NCBI RefSeq assembly: GCF_014861365.1
Contig: NZ_RRYW01000009.1
Coordinates: 1 to 56,085, forward strand
DNA length: 56,085 bases
Source of the DNA: Psychrobacter sp. FME6
Lineage (GTDB): Bacteria > Pseudomonadota > Gammaproteobacteria > Pseudomonadales > Moraxellaceae
Direction: 5' to 3'
Of this stretch, positions 47,890-56,085 are shown piece by piece. Position 1 is the first letter of the stretch, and every line of letters begins with the position of its first letter. The notes under the pieces are model-generated. The model saw only the letters and a list, made by a program, of their open reading frames with translations. It had not been told where the DNA came from and made no database searches. The translations under genes were made by a program, and so were the position numbers.

Positions 47890-48416
47890 AAAGGTTTCTC
47901 AAATACTTGTATTAAAAGCGTTGGGTTTAATCGTTAAAGCAAAGCAGCAAAGCTTTACTCAGCTAGAAGTGAAATAAAGGTATGCGCTTATCTTACCGAA
48001 AAGCGCTCTTAAATGAAACATATAAGCCACTCTGTTCTCTGATAGAGTTCATATTATTACGATTAAGGGAGATAGAAAAGCATTACAAGTACTCGTGACA
48101 CACCAGAGCAGATCGTTAAGCTAAAAATAGCGTGTCACCAATCATGGATATTATGGCGCAGTGAGTGATGTCTTCATCAAAAAATGAGCGAAAATTAATT
48201 AAAAAATGAGTGAAACCTACCCAAAGTCTGGCCAAAACATGGTCAAATCTGCTGGGTCTTGGTATTATAGCGTCCACAACATATTCTCATGACCAACACA
48301 GCGTCATAGCTGAGCTTTATCACATGACATTTATCACGACGTCATAAAGCTCAGCTAACCAATTGACGATTTTATTTTTGAACCTTTTATCCACTTTAGC
48401 GTTACAGGCAACTATT
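47890..48416. other. Divergent YcxB-like / serS region
   Basis: No coding region. The serS leader hairpin is at 48307-48357. AAAAAATGAGCGAAAATTAA and AAAAAATGAGTGAAACC (48178-48216) form an imperfect direct repeat. Confidence 0.4.
48307..48357 (+). promoter_or_regulatory. Perfect 14-bp stem-loop in the serS leader
   Basis: TAGCTGAGCTTTAT (48307-48320) and ATAAAGCTCAGCTA (48344-48357) pair perfectly around a 23-base loop, ending 59 bp before the serS start. It has no T-run, so it is not a plain terminator. It could be a leader structure for autoregulation or an operator dyad. Confidence 0.6.
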
Positions 48417-49703
48417 ATGATTGATCCAAAACTCTTACGCGGCGATTTAAGTGATTTACAACAGCAGTTGGCCACTCGTGGTTATGCGCTTGATCTGGCA
48501 TTCTGGCAAACGGTTGAGTCCGAGCGTAAATCCTTACAAGTCAAAACCGAAGAGTTGCAATCGCGCCGTAATGCAGGGGCTAAGCAAGTAGGTGCGCTAA
48601 AAAAATCAGGCGAAGATGCCAGCGAGCTATTGGCTGAAATGCAAAATGTCAGTGGAGAAATTAAGGTGGCTGAAGACGAGCTGCGTACTCTGCAAGAACG
48701 TATCACTCAAGCGGCATTACAGATTCCAAATATTCCAGCAGCAGACGTACCCGTTGGTACCTCAGAAGACGACAATGTGGAAGTACGCAAATGGGGTACG
48801 CCGCGCGAGTTTGACTTTGAGGTTCAAGACCATACGCATATCGGTGAAACGCTGGGTATGCTCGACTTTGAAGCCGCCGCCAAGCTTACGGGCAGTCGCT
48901 TTAACGTGTTAAAAGGGCAACTTGCGCAAATGCACCGCGCCTTAATTCAGTTTATGCTAAATACTCATACCATTAAGTACGGCTATACTGAAACCTATGT
49001 CCCTTATATCGTTAATAGTGAGAGCTTAAAAGGGACGGGTCAGCTGCCGAAGTTTGAAGATGATTTGTTTAAATTAACCAATCATACCAATAATGAAGGC
49101 ACTGATTTTTATCTGATTCCAACCGCCGAAGTACCGATGACCAATTTGGTGCGCGGTGAGCGTTTAGATATTAAAGAGTTACCGTTAAAATTTACCGCGC
49201 ATACACCCTGTTTCCGTAGTGAGGCGGGTTCGCACGGCCGTGATACCCGCGGTCTAATTCGTCAGCATCAGTTTGAAAAAGTTGAGATGGTCAATATTGC
49301 TACTGCTGAGCAATCTGATGATTTGCTTGAGGCGATGACTGGACAAGCAGAATATGTCTTGCAGCAGCTAAATCTGCCGTATCGTACGGTAAAATTATGC
49401 ACTGGCGATATGGGCTTTGCTGCGCAAAAGACTTACGATATCGAAGTGTGGTTGCCAAGCCAAGATACCTATCGTGAAATCTCAAGCTGCTCAAACTGTG
49501 GCGATTTCCAAGCACGCCGTATGGGCACACGCGTCAAAGACGGCAAGCAAACCAGTCTAGCGCATACGCTAAATGGTTCAGGTCTAGCCGTTGGTCGTAC
49601 TTTATTGGCTGTGATGGAAAACCATCAAAATGCGGATGGCAGTATTACGATTCCAGAAGTGCTGCGTCCGTTTATGGGCGGTGTTGAGGCAATTACTGTT
49701 TAA
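48417..49703 (+). CDS. serS: Seryl-tRNA synthetase
   Basis: Class II synthetase charging tRNA-Ser and tRNA-Sec. From the ATG at 48417 ([10 protein letters not shown]) it is 428 residues, against 430 in E. coli; the frame's earlier ATG at 48363 adds 18 hydrophobic residues foreign to the family. The N-terminal coiled-coil arm (about 25-105) that grips the long variable arm of tRNA-Ser is clear ([17 protein letters not shown]). Motif 2 is [34 protein letters not shown] and motif 3 is [20 protein letters not shown]. The leader holds a perfect 14-bp hairpin. Confidence 0.98.
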   Translation: MIDPKLLRGDLSDLQQQLATRGYALDLAFWQTVESERKSLQVKTEELQSRRNAGAKQVGALKKSGEDASELLAEMQNVSGEIKVAEDELRTLQERITQAALQIPNIPAADVPVGTSEDDNVEVRKWGTPREFDFEVQDHTHIGETLGMLDFEAAAKLTGSRFNVLKGQLAQMHRALIQFMLNTHTIKYGYTETYVPYIVNSESLKGTGQLPKFEDDLFKLTNHTNNEGTDFYLIPTAEVPMTNLVRGERLDIKELPLKFTAHTPCFRSEAGSHGRDTRGLIRQHQFEKVEMVNIATAEQSDDLLEAMTGQAEYVLQQLNLPYRTVKLCTGDMGFAAQKTYDIEVWLPSQDTYREISSCSNCGDFQARRMGTRVKDGKQTSLAHTLNGSGLAVGRTLLAVMENHQNADGSITIPEVLRPFMGGVEAITV

Positions 49704-49985
49704 TAGAAATTTAGCCGTATGAACAGCGAGTCGCTAGGTTGACTCGCAGTTTATTTATAGCCCCCTATGATTGTTTATCATTTAACAAAACTGATATGAA
49801 TGATTGTTAAATACAAACGCTTCTGTCAGCGCATTTTTGGCTTGCTTCATAGCAAATATGTTAATATTACATTTTGATTTTATAGCCTATCTATTGAAGA
49901 TGCCTAGCGCGTTTTTGATGGATGACCCTCTGAGTAAACTCTCCTCTTATGCTCCATACCTCTCTTTCGAATATTAGGACACTCT

Positions 49986-51983
49986 ATGCCAGCTCCAATT
50001 AGCGAACGTAAATTAGCCAATGCCATCCGTGTACTGTCGTTTGATGCGGTTCAAAAGGCCAACTCCGGACATCCAGGCGCACCGATGGGTATGGCGGATA
50101 TTGCCGAAGTGTTGTGGCGCAAGTTTTTAAAGCACAATCCTGCTGACCCGCAGTGGCATAACCGCGACCGCTTTGTACTATCAAACGGTCATGGCTCGAT
50201 GTTGATTTATTCATTACTTCATTTATCAGGCTATGATGTCAGCGTCGATGACCTAAAAGGCTTTCGTCAATTACATTCGAAAACCCCTGGTCATCCTGAG
50301 CTTGGCTATACCCCTGGTATTGAAACCACCACTGGTCCACTAGGACAAGGTATTGCCAACGCCGTTGGTTTTGCAATTGCAGAAAAAACGCTGGCAGCGC
50401 AGTTTAACCGTGACGGTCATAACGTCGTTGATCATCATACTTATGCGTTCTTGGGTGATGGCTGCTTGATGGAAGGTATCAGCCATGAGGTTTGCTCGCT
50501 AGCAGGTACGCTAGGTCTTGGCAAACTAGTGTTCTTTTATGATGACAATGGTATCTCAATCGATGGCGACGTCGACGGCTGGTTTACTGATGATACGCAA
50601 GCGCGTTTTGAAGCGTACGGCTGGCAGGTCATCAAAGTCGATGGTCATGATGCCGGTGCTATTACGCAGGCCACTGAACAAGCGATTCAAGAAACCACTA
50701 AGCCAAGTCTTATTATTTGTAAAACGACGATTGGCGCTGGTAGCCCGAACAAGCAAGGTCTAGCAGCCAGTCATGGTGCGCCACTTGGTGATGATGAAAT
50801 TGCCTTAACTCGTGAAGCGTTGTCTTGGAAGCATGCACCGTTTGAGTTAGATGAAGAAATCTACGAAGCGTGGAGTGCTAAAGCCAAAGGCGACGTCCAA
50901 CAGAAGAACTGGGATGCAGATTTTGACGCTTATAAAAAGGCGTATCCAGAACTGGCAAGCGAGCTATTACGTCGTTTAAATGGTGAGTTACCCGCGGACT
51001 TTGACAAGCAAGCCCAAGACTATATTCAGCAAACTCAAGATCAAGGCGGCGATGTCGCTAGCCGTAAAGCCAGTCAAAATGCGATTAATACCTTGCAACC
51101 ATTATTGCCTGAATTGATGGGTGGTTCAGCGGATCTTGCTGGCTCAAACCTCACGCTATTTAAAGGTGCTAAAGGCATCGAAAAAGATGCTGACGGCAAC
51201 TACATTTACTATGGCGTGCGTGAGTTCGGTATGACTGCGATTGCTAATGGTATCGCACTGCATGGCGGTTTTATCCCTTACGTGGCAACGTTCCTGATGT
51301 TTATGGAGTATGCGCGTAACGCCGTCCGTATGGGCGCACTCATGAAGCAGCGTATCATTCACGTTTATACCCATGACTCTATCGGTCTGGGTGAAGACGG
51401 CCCAACGCATCAGCCAGTTGAGCAATTGACTAGCCTGCGTACTACGCCGAATCTACGTACATGGCGTCCTTGTGATGCGACTGAATCTGCCAGTGCTTGG
51501 GTTGAAGCGATTAAGTCTGAACACAATCCATCAGCGTTAATCTTTAGCCGTCAAAGCTTGCCACATCAAGCACGTGATAGCGAGCAAGTCGCGAACATCA
51601 CCAAAGGCGGTTATGTACTTGCAAAAGAAAAAGGCGAGCTACAAGCAATCATCATCGCCACTGGTTCAGAAGTTGGACTAGCCATGCAAGCGTATCAAAC
51701 GCTTAGCCAAAATGGCGTTGGCGTGCGTGTGGTTTCTATGCCATGTGCTGAAATCTTTGTAGAGCAAGATGCTAGCTACCGCGAAGCGGTATTGCCAGCC
51801 AATATCCGCGCCCGCGTAGCTGTAGAAGCGGCGCATGTAGATTACTGGTTTAAGTTCGTCGGTCTTGATGGCAAAGTCATCGGTATGAGCACTTATGGTG
51901 AATCAGCGCCAGCAGATGAGCTGTATAAAGAGTTTGGTATCACTACTGAAGCAGTGGTTGATGCGGTGAATAGCTTGGTTTAA
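49986..51983 (+). CDS. tkt: Transketolase
   Basis: Thiamine-diphosphate enzyme of the non-oxidative pentose phosphate pathway. The 665-residue protein (E. coli TktA 663) starts [32 protein letters not shown]. The ThDP motif is [15 protein letters not shown]...DDNGISIDG, the middle domain has [21 protein letters not shown] (with the cofactor-activating Glu in REFGM), and [19 protein letters not shown] and [15 protein letters not shown] complete the set. The ATG lies after AGGACACTCT, a fair Shine-Dalgarno. It is monocistronic with its own terminator. Confidence 0.98.
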   Translation: MPAPISERKLANAIRVLSFDAVQKANSGHPGAPMGMADIAEVLWRKFLKHNPADPQWHNRDRFVLSNGHGSMLIYSLLHLSGYDVSVDDLKGFRQLHSKTPGHPELGYTPGIETTTGPLGQGIANAVGFAIAEKTLAAQFNRDGHNVVDHHTYAFLGDGCLMEGISHEVCSLAGTLGLGKLVFFYDDNGISIDGDVDGWFTDDTQARFEAYGWQVIKVDGHDAGAITQATEQAIQETTKPSLIICKTTIGAGSPNKQGLAASHGAPLGDDEIALTREALSWKHAPFELDEEIYEAWSAKAKGDVQQKNWDADFDAYKKAYPELASELLRRLNGELPADFDKQAQDYIQQTQDQGGDVASRKASQNAINTLQPLLPELMGGSADLAGSNLTLFKGAKGIEKDADGNYIYYGVREFGMTAIANGIALHGGFIPYVATFLMFMEYARNAVRMGALMKQRIIHVYTHDSIGLGEDGPTHQPVEQLTSLRTTPNLRTWRPCDATESASAWVEAIKSEHNPSALIFSRQSLPHQARDSEQVANITKGGYVLAKEKGELQAIIIATGSEVGLAMQAYQTLSQNGVGVRVVSMPCAEIFVEQDASYREAVLPANIRARVAVEAAHVDYWFKFVGLDGKVIGMSTYGESAPADELYKEFGITTEAVVDAVNSLV

Positions 51984-52005
51984 TTAAACCAGCTGTTTAG
52001 ATAAT

Positions 52006-52042
52006 AAAAAAGAGTTGCTAGATTCCTAGCAACTCTTTTTTA
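52006..52042 (+). terminator. Terminator of tkt, bidirectional
   Basis: AAAAAGAGTTGCTAG and CTAGCAACTCTTTTT form a 15-bp stem around a 4-base loop, 23 bp after the tkt stop. It can also serve the minus-strand YceI gene that ends at 52067. Confidence 0.92.
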
Positions 52043-52066
52043 TTGGGTTTTTTAAGCTATTCAAAA

Positions 52067-52672
52067 CTAATTAGCAGCAATCAGCTTCCCTGATATCTCA
52101 AGAGGTATGATATTGTTGATGATTTTTGGAAAAGCAGTAACTCCGTAATTATATCTATCAACCATGCCGGTAGCGCGGAACTTCAAAACAGGTTTAGAGG
52201 TGACAGGATCCTTTTCGACATCCGATAGCTTTACTCTAACGGTTAAGGGTTTGGTTTGACCTAAGATGGTAAAGTCACCGGTTACATTCGCTTCTTTGGG
52301 ATTAATCATGCTGACTTTTTTGGAAACAAAAGTCATCGTCGGATATTGCTGAGTATTCAGCAGCGCCTTCCGACGCAAAAAGGTGTCTCGTAGACTGCGA
52401 TCTGTATCAATACTATCGGTATAAACGGTAAAGTTAATGGTCGTACTTGCTGGCTTTTTTACATCATAATGGATAGTGCCATTTACTTTATTAAACCTAC
52501 CATCGGTAGTGGCTTTACCTAGATAATTGACTTCAAAATTCACGTTGGTTTTTGGTACGTCCAACTTCCATTTTTGTGGCGTTGTACTAGCGGCCAGACT
52601 CATTACTGGTAGTGATAATAATAGGTAGGTGCTTAGCGTTATTTTGAGCCAAGAAGTGGTGCGTGTATTCAT
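52067..52672 (-). CDS. YceI family periplasmic protein
   Basis: A 201-residue secreted protein with a signal peptide (MNTRTTSWLKITLSTYLLLSLPVMSLAAS) and a YceI lipocalin-like barrel: WKLDVPKTNVNFEVNYLGKATTDGRFNKVNGTIHYD, DRSLRDTFLRRKALLNTQQYPTMTFVSK, ANVTGDFTILGQTKPLTV and ATGMVDRYNYGVTAFPKIINN. Members bind isoprenoid-type lipids such as polyprenyl chains. The start at 52672 begins a normal signal peptide; the ATG nine codons earlier would add a hydrophobic stretch. No cytochrome b561 partner is adjacent. Confidence 0.9.
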   Translation of the reverse strand: MNTRTTSWLKITLSTYLLLSLPVMSLAASTTPQKWKLDVPKTNVNFEVNYLGKATTDGRFNKVNGTIHYDVKKPASTTINFTVYTDSIDTDRSLRDTFLRRKALLNTQQYPTMTFVSKKVSMINPKEANVTGDFTILGQTKPLTVRVKLSDVEKDPVTSKPVLKFRATGMVDRYNYGVTAFPKIINNIIPLEISGKLIAAN

Positions 52673-52817
52673 AGGTACAATCCAGATGGTAATAATCACT
52701 TTATCGTTATTTGAAGTGGGTTATGAGAATTTGTCGTTTTTTAAGCAATAAATAATAAGTAGATAGCTTACTACAACTATCTTATTTCAATGTATTATTA
52801 AAGTCGTGATTAAATGA

Positions 52818-52955
52818 CATGCCCTAAATAAAATAAATATGTTGTGACGCGAGACAGGTATGAATTTTTCTGGCTTGTTGTGCCTATGCCGATAGGGGCT
52901 GCACAACTTATGTTTTAAACGCAAGCATCCCAGTCCCGCTGTATCTCTCTTGTAT
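52818..52955. repeat. Degenerate family A-like repeat
   Basis: Contains GAATTTTTCTGGCTTGTTGT, GCCTATGCCGATAGGGGCTGC and CATCCCAGTCCCGCTGTAT, diverged versions of the family A core and right block. No clear ends were found. It lies between the YceI gene and the GMC dehydrogenase stop. Confidence 0.45.
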
Positions 52956-54599
52956 TTAAGCGACCACTGACTCTTTGTGGCTATGCTTGGCCTTGATAAG
53001 GTCGGCAATTTTTTCGGCAATCATAATCGTTGGTGCATTGGTATTGGCACTAATCAATGTCGGCATTACTGACGCATCAATGACTCGTAGCCCATTTACC
53101 CCACGTACTTTTAATTCTAAATCGACCACTGAATCGCTATCTGAACCCATGCGGCAAGTGCCAATTGGATGGTAGATAGTATCTGACTTATTGCGAATAT
53201 AGCCAAGCATGCCGTCTTTTTCGATATAAGGAGCAGGGTAGTCCTCGGTAATATATTTGGCCATTGGTGATTCTTGCATGATTGCTCGCGCCCGCTCCGC
53301 GCCTGCTACCATATACTCTACATCTTTGGGGTCAGAGAGGTAGTTTGGATCTATCAATACTGTATCTGAGGGGTTGGCAGAATCGAGCCTGACCGTACCG
53401 CGACTTTCAGGACGTAAATAGCAGCTGTGACATGAGACAGCAAAGCCGCGCCTGAGATCACGACCGTGTTCGATCACGCGAGATATTACAAAATGCAATT
53501 GAGTGTTTGGCCATTCTTTTGGAGCGTCACCAACGCTATAGAATGCGCCTGCTTCAGCATAGTTAGAAGACAAGAGGCCTGTACCGTCCTTTCTCCACTG
53601 TCGAATACCCTTGGTCAGCGTTGAAATGGTCGCCATGCCAATACCAATAACATCAGTAGTATTAACCTCGTAATCAAATACTACATCCAAATGGTCTTGT
53701 AGATTACCGCCAACTTCGGGCGCATCTACCAATACATCGATGCCGTGTGACTGTAAATGCTCAGCAGGGCCGATACCTGATAGCATCAGAACTTTGGGTG
53801 AACCAAACGTGCCACCTGATAATATCACTTCATGACGTGCCATGACTGTATGTTCGACACCGTCTTTTTCATACGCTACGCCCGTTGCCTGCTTGTCTTC
53901 AAAGATGACGCGGTTGGCTTGCGCATGGGTAACGACCGTCAGATTTGATCGACTTTGCACAGGATGTAGGTAAGCGGCAGCGGCAGAGCAGCGCTGGCCT
54001 TGTTTTTCGCCATGAAAGTGGGTGACTTGATACAGTCCTGCACCGTCTTGCTTGGCGCCATTAAAGTCTTCATTGTGGTCAAGACCATTGGCAATGGCCG
54101 CTTCGACAAATGCTTTTGAGATGTCGCGTGGGCTGAGTAATTCACTGACATGCGAAGGTCCGCTATCGCCATGTAGTTCATCGCTACCATGGACATTGTT
54201 CTCGGCTTTGATAAAGTAGGGAAGCACATCGTCAAAACCCCAGCCTTCGCAGCCTTGCTCCACCCAGCGCTCATAATCTAACGCACTACCACGGGTGTAA
54301 ATCATGGCATTGATGGCAGAGGAGCCACCTAAACATTGCCCTCGTGGTTGAAAGCCACGACGATTGTTTAAGTGCGTTTGTGGAGTAGTATGAAAGCACC
54401 AATTATTTAATTTCAGTGGTTTACCTGGAACCATAAGAATCAGTCCAGCAGGTACGCGAACCGCAAGGTCTTTACCTTCGCCGCCGTATTCTAATAAACA
54501 AACACTGATATCTGGGTTTTCTGTTAGACGGCTGGCAAGCACACATCCTGCTGAACCACCACCAACGATGACGTAATCAAAATTTCCATCAAATTCCAT
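52956..54599 (-). CDS. GMC-family FAD alcohol/choline dehydrogenase
   Basis: A 547-residue GMC oxidoreductase. The FAD Rossmann motif is DYVIVGGGSAGCVLASRL (8-25), GMC signature 1 is GQCLGGSSAINAMIYTRG, signature 2 is GGTFGSPKVLMLSGIGP, and the active-site His is H477 in YHPIGTCRMG, followed by the NTNAPTIMIAEKIADLI end. Close family members are AlkJ-type membrane-associated alcohol dehydrogenases and BetA choline dehydrogenases. With no betaine aldehyde dehydrogenase or transporter alongside, and with DUF779 next to it, an aliphatic alcohol dehydrogenase is my preference. GGGAA lies near the start. Confidence 0.9.
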   Translation of the reverse strand: MEFDGNFDYVIVGGGSAGCVLASRLTENPDISVCLLEYGGEGKDLAVRVPAGLILMVPGKPLKLNNWCFHTTPQTHLNNRRGFQPRGQCLGGSSAINAMIYTRGSALDYERWVEQGCEGWGFDDVLPYFIKAENNVHGSDELHGDSGPSHVSELLSPRDISKAFVEAAIANGLDHNEDFNGAKQDGAGLYQVTHFHGEKQGQRCSAAAAYLHPVQSRSNLTVVTHAQANRVIFEDKQATGVAYEKDGVEHTVMARHEVILSGGTFGSPKVLMLSGIGPAEHLQSHGIDVLVDAPEVGGNLQDHLDVVFDYEVNTTDVIGIGMATISTLTKGIRQWRKDGTGLLSSNYAEAGAFYSVGDAPKEWPNTQLHFVISRVIEHGRDLRRGFAVSCHSCYLRPESRGTVRLDSANPSDTVLIDPNYLSDPKDVEYMVAGAERARAIMQESPMAKYITEDYPAPYIEKDGMLGYIRNKSDTIYHPIGTCRMGSDSDSVVDLELKVRGVNGLRVIDASVMPTLISANTNAPTIMIAEKIADLIKAKHSHKESVVA

Positions 54600-54772
54600 T
54601 TTATATTCCCTGTTGCATCCATGCTGATTAAAATATTTATGTTAAAACAGACTTATCAAAATAAGTGACGTCTTACAGTATCTATTATTTCACTGAAATA
54701 ATATAGTCCGTTCAATATAAAGCAGATGTACCGGGAATGGAAATTATGGGGCTAATTTTTTCAGCCTCGTTA
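54600..54772. other. Upstream region of the GMC dehydrogenase
   Basis: AT-rich DNA presumed to hold the promoter. TATAAAGCAGATGTACCGGGAATGG (54717 onward) followed by CAGCCTCGTTATG looks like a further truncated family A piece abutting the fuller copy at 54773. Confidence 0.35.
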
Positions 54773-54932
54773 TGTAGGCAGTTCTAAATAAGAGCGATAC
54801 GATTGTAATAAAGTAAATAGCCACGTACTACTGTTATAAATTTTTCTTGCTTGCTGTTCGCAAGCGTGACAGAGGCTGCGTAAAATTTACTCCAATAGTA
54901 CTAATATAGGTTTTAAAGTGAATCAACTGTAG
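54773..54932. repeat. Family A repeat between DUF779 and the GMC gene
   Basis: About 160 bp from TGTAGGCAGTTCTAAATAAG to AATCAACTGTAGTA. The core CTTGCTTGCTGTTCGCAAGC and flank ATAAATTTTTC / GTAAAATTTAC match 22497-22641 and (inverted) 17156-17310. Confidence 0.85.
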
Positions 54933-54966
54933 TATGTACAATTGGAAGAATTCAGCTTAGTCCCGT

Positions 54967-55296
54967 CTATACCGAGCAAACATCTGAGCGTACGATAAAG
55001 CGTTTGCCTTCGGGTATCTCTAGCGAAAAACTGGCACCGCGTCCATTGACCACATCAATGGTCAAATCAGTATGTTGCCAGAGTTTATGTTGCGCTTTGC
55101 CCATATAAAACGGACAGCCGACTAGCTCGCCGACAAGGACATCTTGACCGCCAACTTTAAATTCGCCTAACGGATAACACATCGGAGAGCTACCATCACA
55201 GCAGCCGCCTGATTGGTGAAACATCAGCTCGCCATGTTTAGATTTTAAAAGCTCAATAAGGTCTTTACAGGATTCTGTCGCGGTAATTTTCATCAT
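54967..55296 (-). CDS. DUF779 family protein
   Basis: A 109-residue protein of the DUF779 family: ELMFHQSGGCCDGSSPMCYP, with a conserved Cys cluster (GGCCDGS..MC), DVLVGELVGCPFYMG, and a C-terminal FIVRSDVC. Genes of this family usually sit beside an aldehyde dehydrogenase gene and are thought to support it; here the neighbour on the left is a GMC alcohol dehydrogenase, and the right side is cut by an IS. AAGGA lies about seven bases before the double ATG. The IS end is only 20 bp upstream of the start, so the native promoter or operon partner is cut off. Confidence 0.88.
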   Translation of the reverse strand: MMKITATESCKDLIELLKSKHGELMFHQSGGCCDGSSPMCYPLGEFKVGGQDVLVGELVGCPFYMGKAQHKLWQHTDLTIDVVNGRGASFSLEIPEGKRFIVRSDVCSV

Positions 55297-55316
55297 TTAT
55301 TCCTTTTAAAATTATT

Positions 55317-56085
55317 GGTGGTGTTCTAAAAAGTATGCTGGCATCAGACATAGCCATAATTGACATAGAAGAATACCAAATCAAACACCTTAAAGTGGTT
55401 ATTAAACTTCTTTGAGAAGCAACAGGTCTTTCGAACGGCTCGTCGCAATCGGTGTCTAAGGCGACAGTTATTACCTTCTATGCCTACCGTATGCTGCTTG
55501 CCGATTTGTTTCTTGTCAGGCTTGAATGCGGTTATAAAGCTATCCCAGTTATCCATGCTAATAGAACCATAGCTGACTTTCAGTTGTTTAAGACGGGCTC
55601 TTAGCTTCTTAGCTGTTTTCAAGTCACGTTTGCCCCAGACATAAGCGACAATCTCATTGGTAGCACGGTCATAAGCGTAGATGAGCCAGACTTTACGCTT
55701 CTTGCGATACACGTAAGTCCAAAACTCATCAACCTCTAAGCGTTCATAATAGCGCTTCTTAGGCGCAATCTTATAAACAGATGAGCCTATGGTGCTAAGC
55801 ACTTTACCAATGCTAACTGAGGCTATAATAGCAATGTCTCTGACGCCACAGCCTCTCACTGTCATTAGCCGTATTTTATCTTCTATTCTAGAGTGACAGC
55901 CGTTATAAGTTAGGGCATGATCGCCAATAAATTGACGTTTGCAGTCCTTGCACTGGTAGTTCTGCTTGCCATAGCTTTTTTTGCCGTGTATCGAAAAACT
56001 GGGACTGTGACAGTCGGGGCAATTGATCTGTATTTGTGTCTTCATAACCTCAAATATATCATCTTGCTTTGGCTGTCACCCTCCT
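55317..56085 (-). mobile_element. IS1-family insertion sequence (right edge)
   Basis: The element's 3' end begins at 55317 with GGTGGTGTTCTAAAAAGTAT, matching the (reversed) left-edge copy at 1-59. The transposase fills most of it. The sequence right of 56045 (TTGGCTGTCACCCTCCT at the window end) should be at or near the other terminal repeat, but the boundary and any target duplication lie outside the window. Confidence 0.85.
55344..56045 (-). CDS. IS1-family transposase, single uninterrupted frame
   Basis: A 233-residue transposase, the length of the IS1 InsAB' fusion but in one frame with no frameshift needed. The N-terminal zinc finger is C9/C12 (NCPDCHS) and C32/C35 (QCKDCKRQF). A helix-turn-helix region follows (RGCGVRDIAIIASVSIGKVL). 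The DDE catalytic region has D in EVDEFWTYV, D in SMDNWDSFI and E in GIEGNNCRLRHRLRRAVRK, matching the IS1 pattern. The frame is intact, so the element may be active. It sits upstream of the DUF779 gene on the same strand. Confidence 0.92.
   Translation of the reverse strand: MKTQIQINCPDCHSPSFSIHGKKSYGKQNYQCKDCKRQFIGDHALTYNGCHSRIEDKIRLMTVRGCGVRDIAIIASVSIGKVLSTIGSSVYKIAPKKRYYERLEVDEFWTYVYRKKRKVWLIYAYDRATNEIVAYVWGKRDLKTAKKLRARLKQLKVSYGSISMDNWDSFITAFKPDKKQIGKQHTVGIEGNNCRLRHRLRRAVRKTCCFSKKFNNHFKVFDLVFFYVNYGYV

Noticed and set aside
48307..48357. T-box riboswitch before serS
   Set aside because: No specifier/antiterminator architecture or T-box sequence, and the group does not use T-boxes.

Overview
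The window is a chromosomal segment of a gammaproteobacterium of the Moraxellaceae, most likely Psychrobacter. The reasons are the AT-leaning coding style, the block pyrG-kdsA-...-eno-ftsB-ispD, a 527-residue isocitrate lyase together with malate synthase G, MiaE, a short BLUF protein, a Porin_4-type porin, and many short palindromic intergenic repeats. The genus call is inference from gene content; no search was run. I see no prophage, CRISPR array, secretion locus or recognisable defence system. Most genes are ordinary core metabolism, and the unusual material is mainly in the intergenic DNA.

Layout. 1-59 is the 3' end of an IS1-family element, and 55317-56085 is a second, diverged copy in the opposite orientation. 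Between them: a rhomboid protease, an LldD-type flavoenzyme and a glutaredoxin-like protein (minus strand); mtgA and ppk1; four small acidic disordered proteins (6670-8116); miaE divergent from glcB; a porin; pyrG, kdsA, a cysteine-less HMA-fold protein, copZ, copA, eno, ftsB and ispD (13689-23435); a membrane-anchored BLUF protein; tRNA-Glu; rnt, pyrC and argG; then an uncharacterised membrane protein, an L,D-transpeptidase, an Frm2-like nitroreductase, a CYTH-CHAD protein and a DUF4349 lipoprotein; aceA divergent from a LysR regulator; a Sad-type semialdehyde dehydrogenase; purM-purN; PerM and hda; a DUF2057 protein, dps, a YcxB-like protein, serS, tkt, a YceI protein, a GMC alcohol dehydrogenase and a DUF779 protein.

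How the genes fit together. glcB and aceA supply the glyoxylate shunt from two separate loci. ppk1 makes polyphosphate, and the CYTH-CHAD protein may bind or hydrolyse it. purM-purN, pyrC and pyrG serve nucleotide synthesis. copZ-copA is a copper chaperone and exporter pair sitting inside a block that is contiguous in Pseudomonas. The GMC dehydrogenase and DUF779 protein look like part of an alcohol/aldehyde oxidation locus cut by the right-hand IS.

Intergenic structure. Three families of small non-autonomous repeats recur. Family A is a TA-flanked palindrome of about 140-155 bp in two sub-forms. Family B is a MITE of about 160 bp with GGCGTGTCCTCA ends flanked by CTAG. Family C is a repeat of about 105 bp beginning TACCAAACCC. 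Two nested insertions (B in A at 15435-15737, A in C at 38923-39165) fix their boundaries and relative ages. B supplies the last codons and stop of copA, and C supplies those of the DUF4349 gene. Several leader or intergenic hairpins (upstream of miaE, porin and serS, and between dps and the YcxB-like gene) are not explained by the annotated genes.
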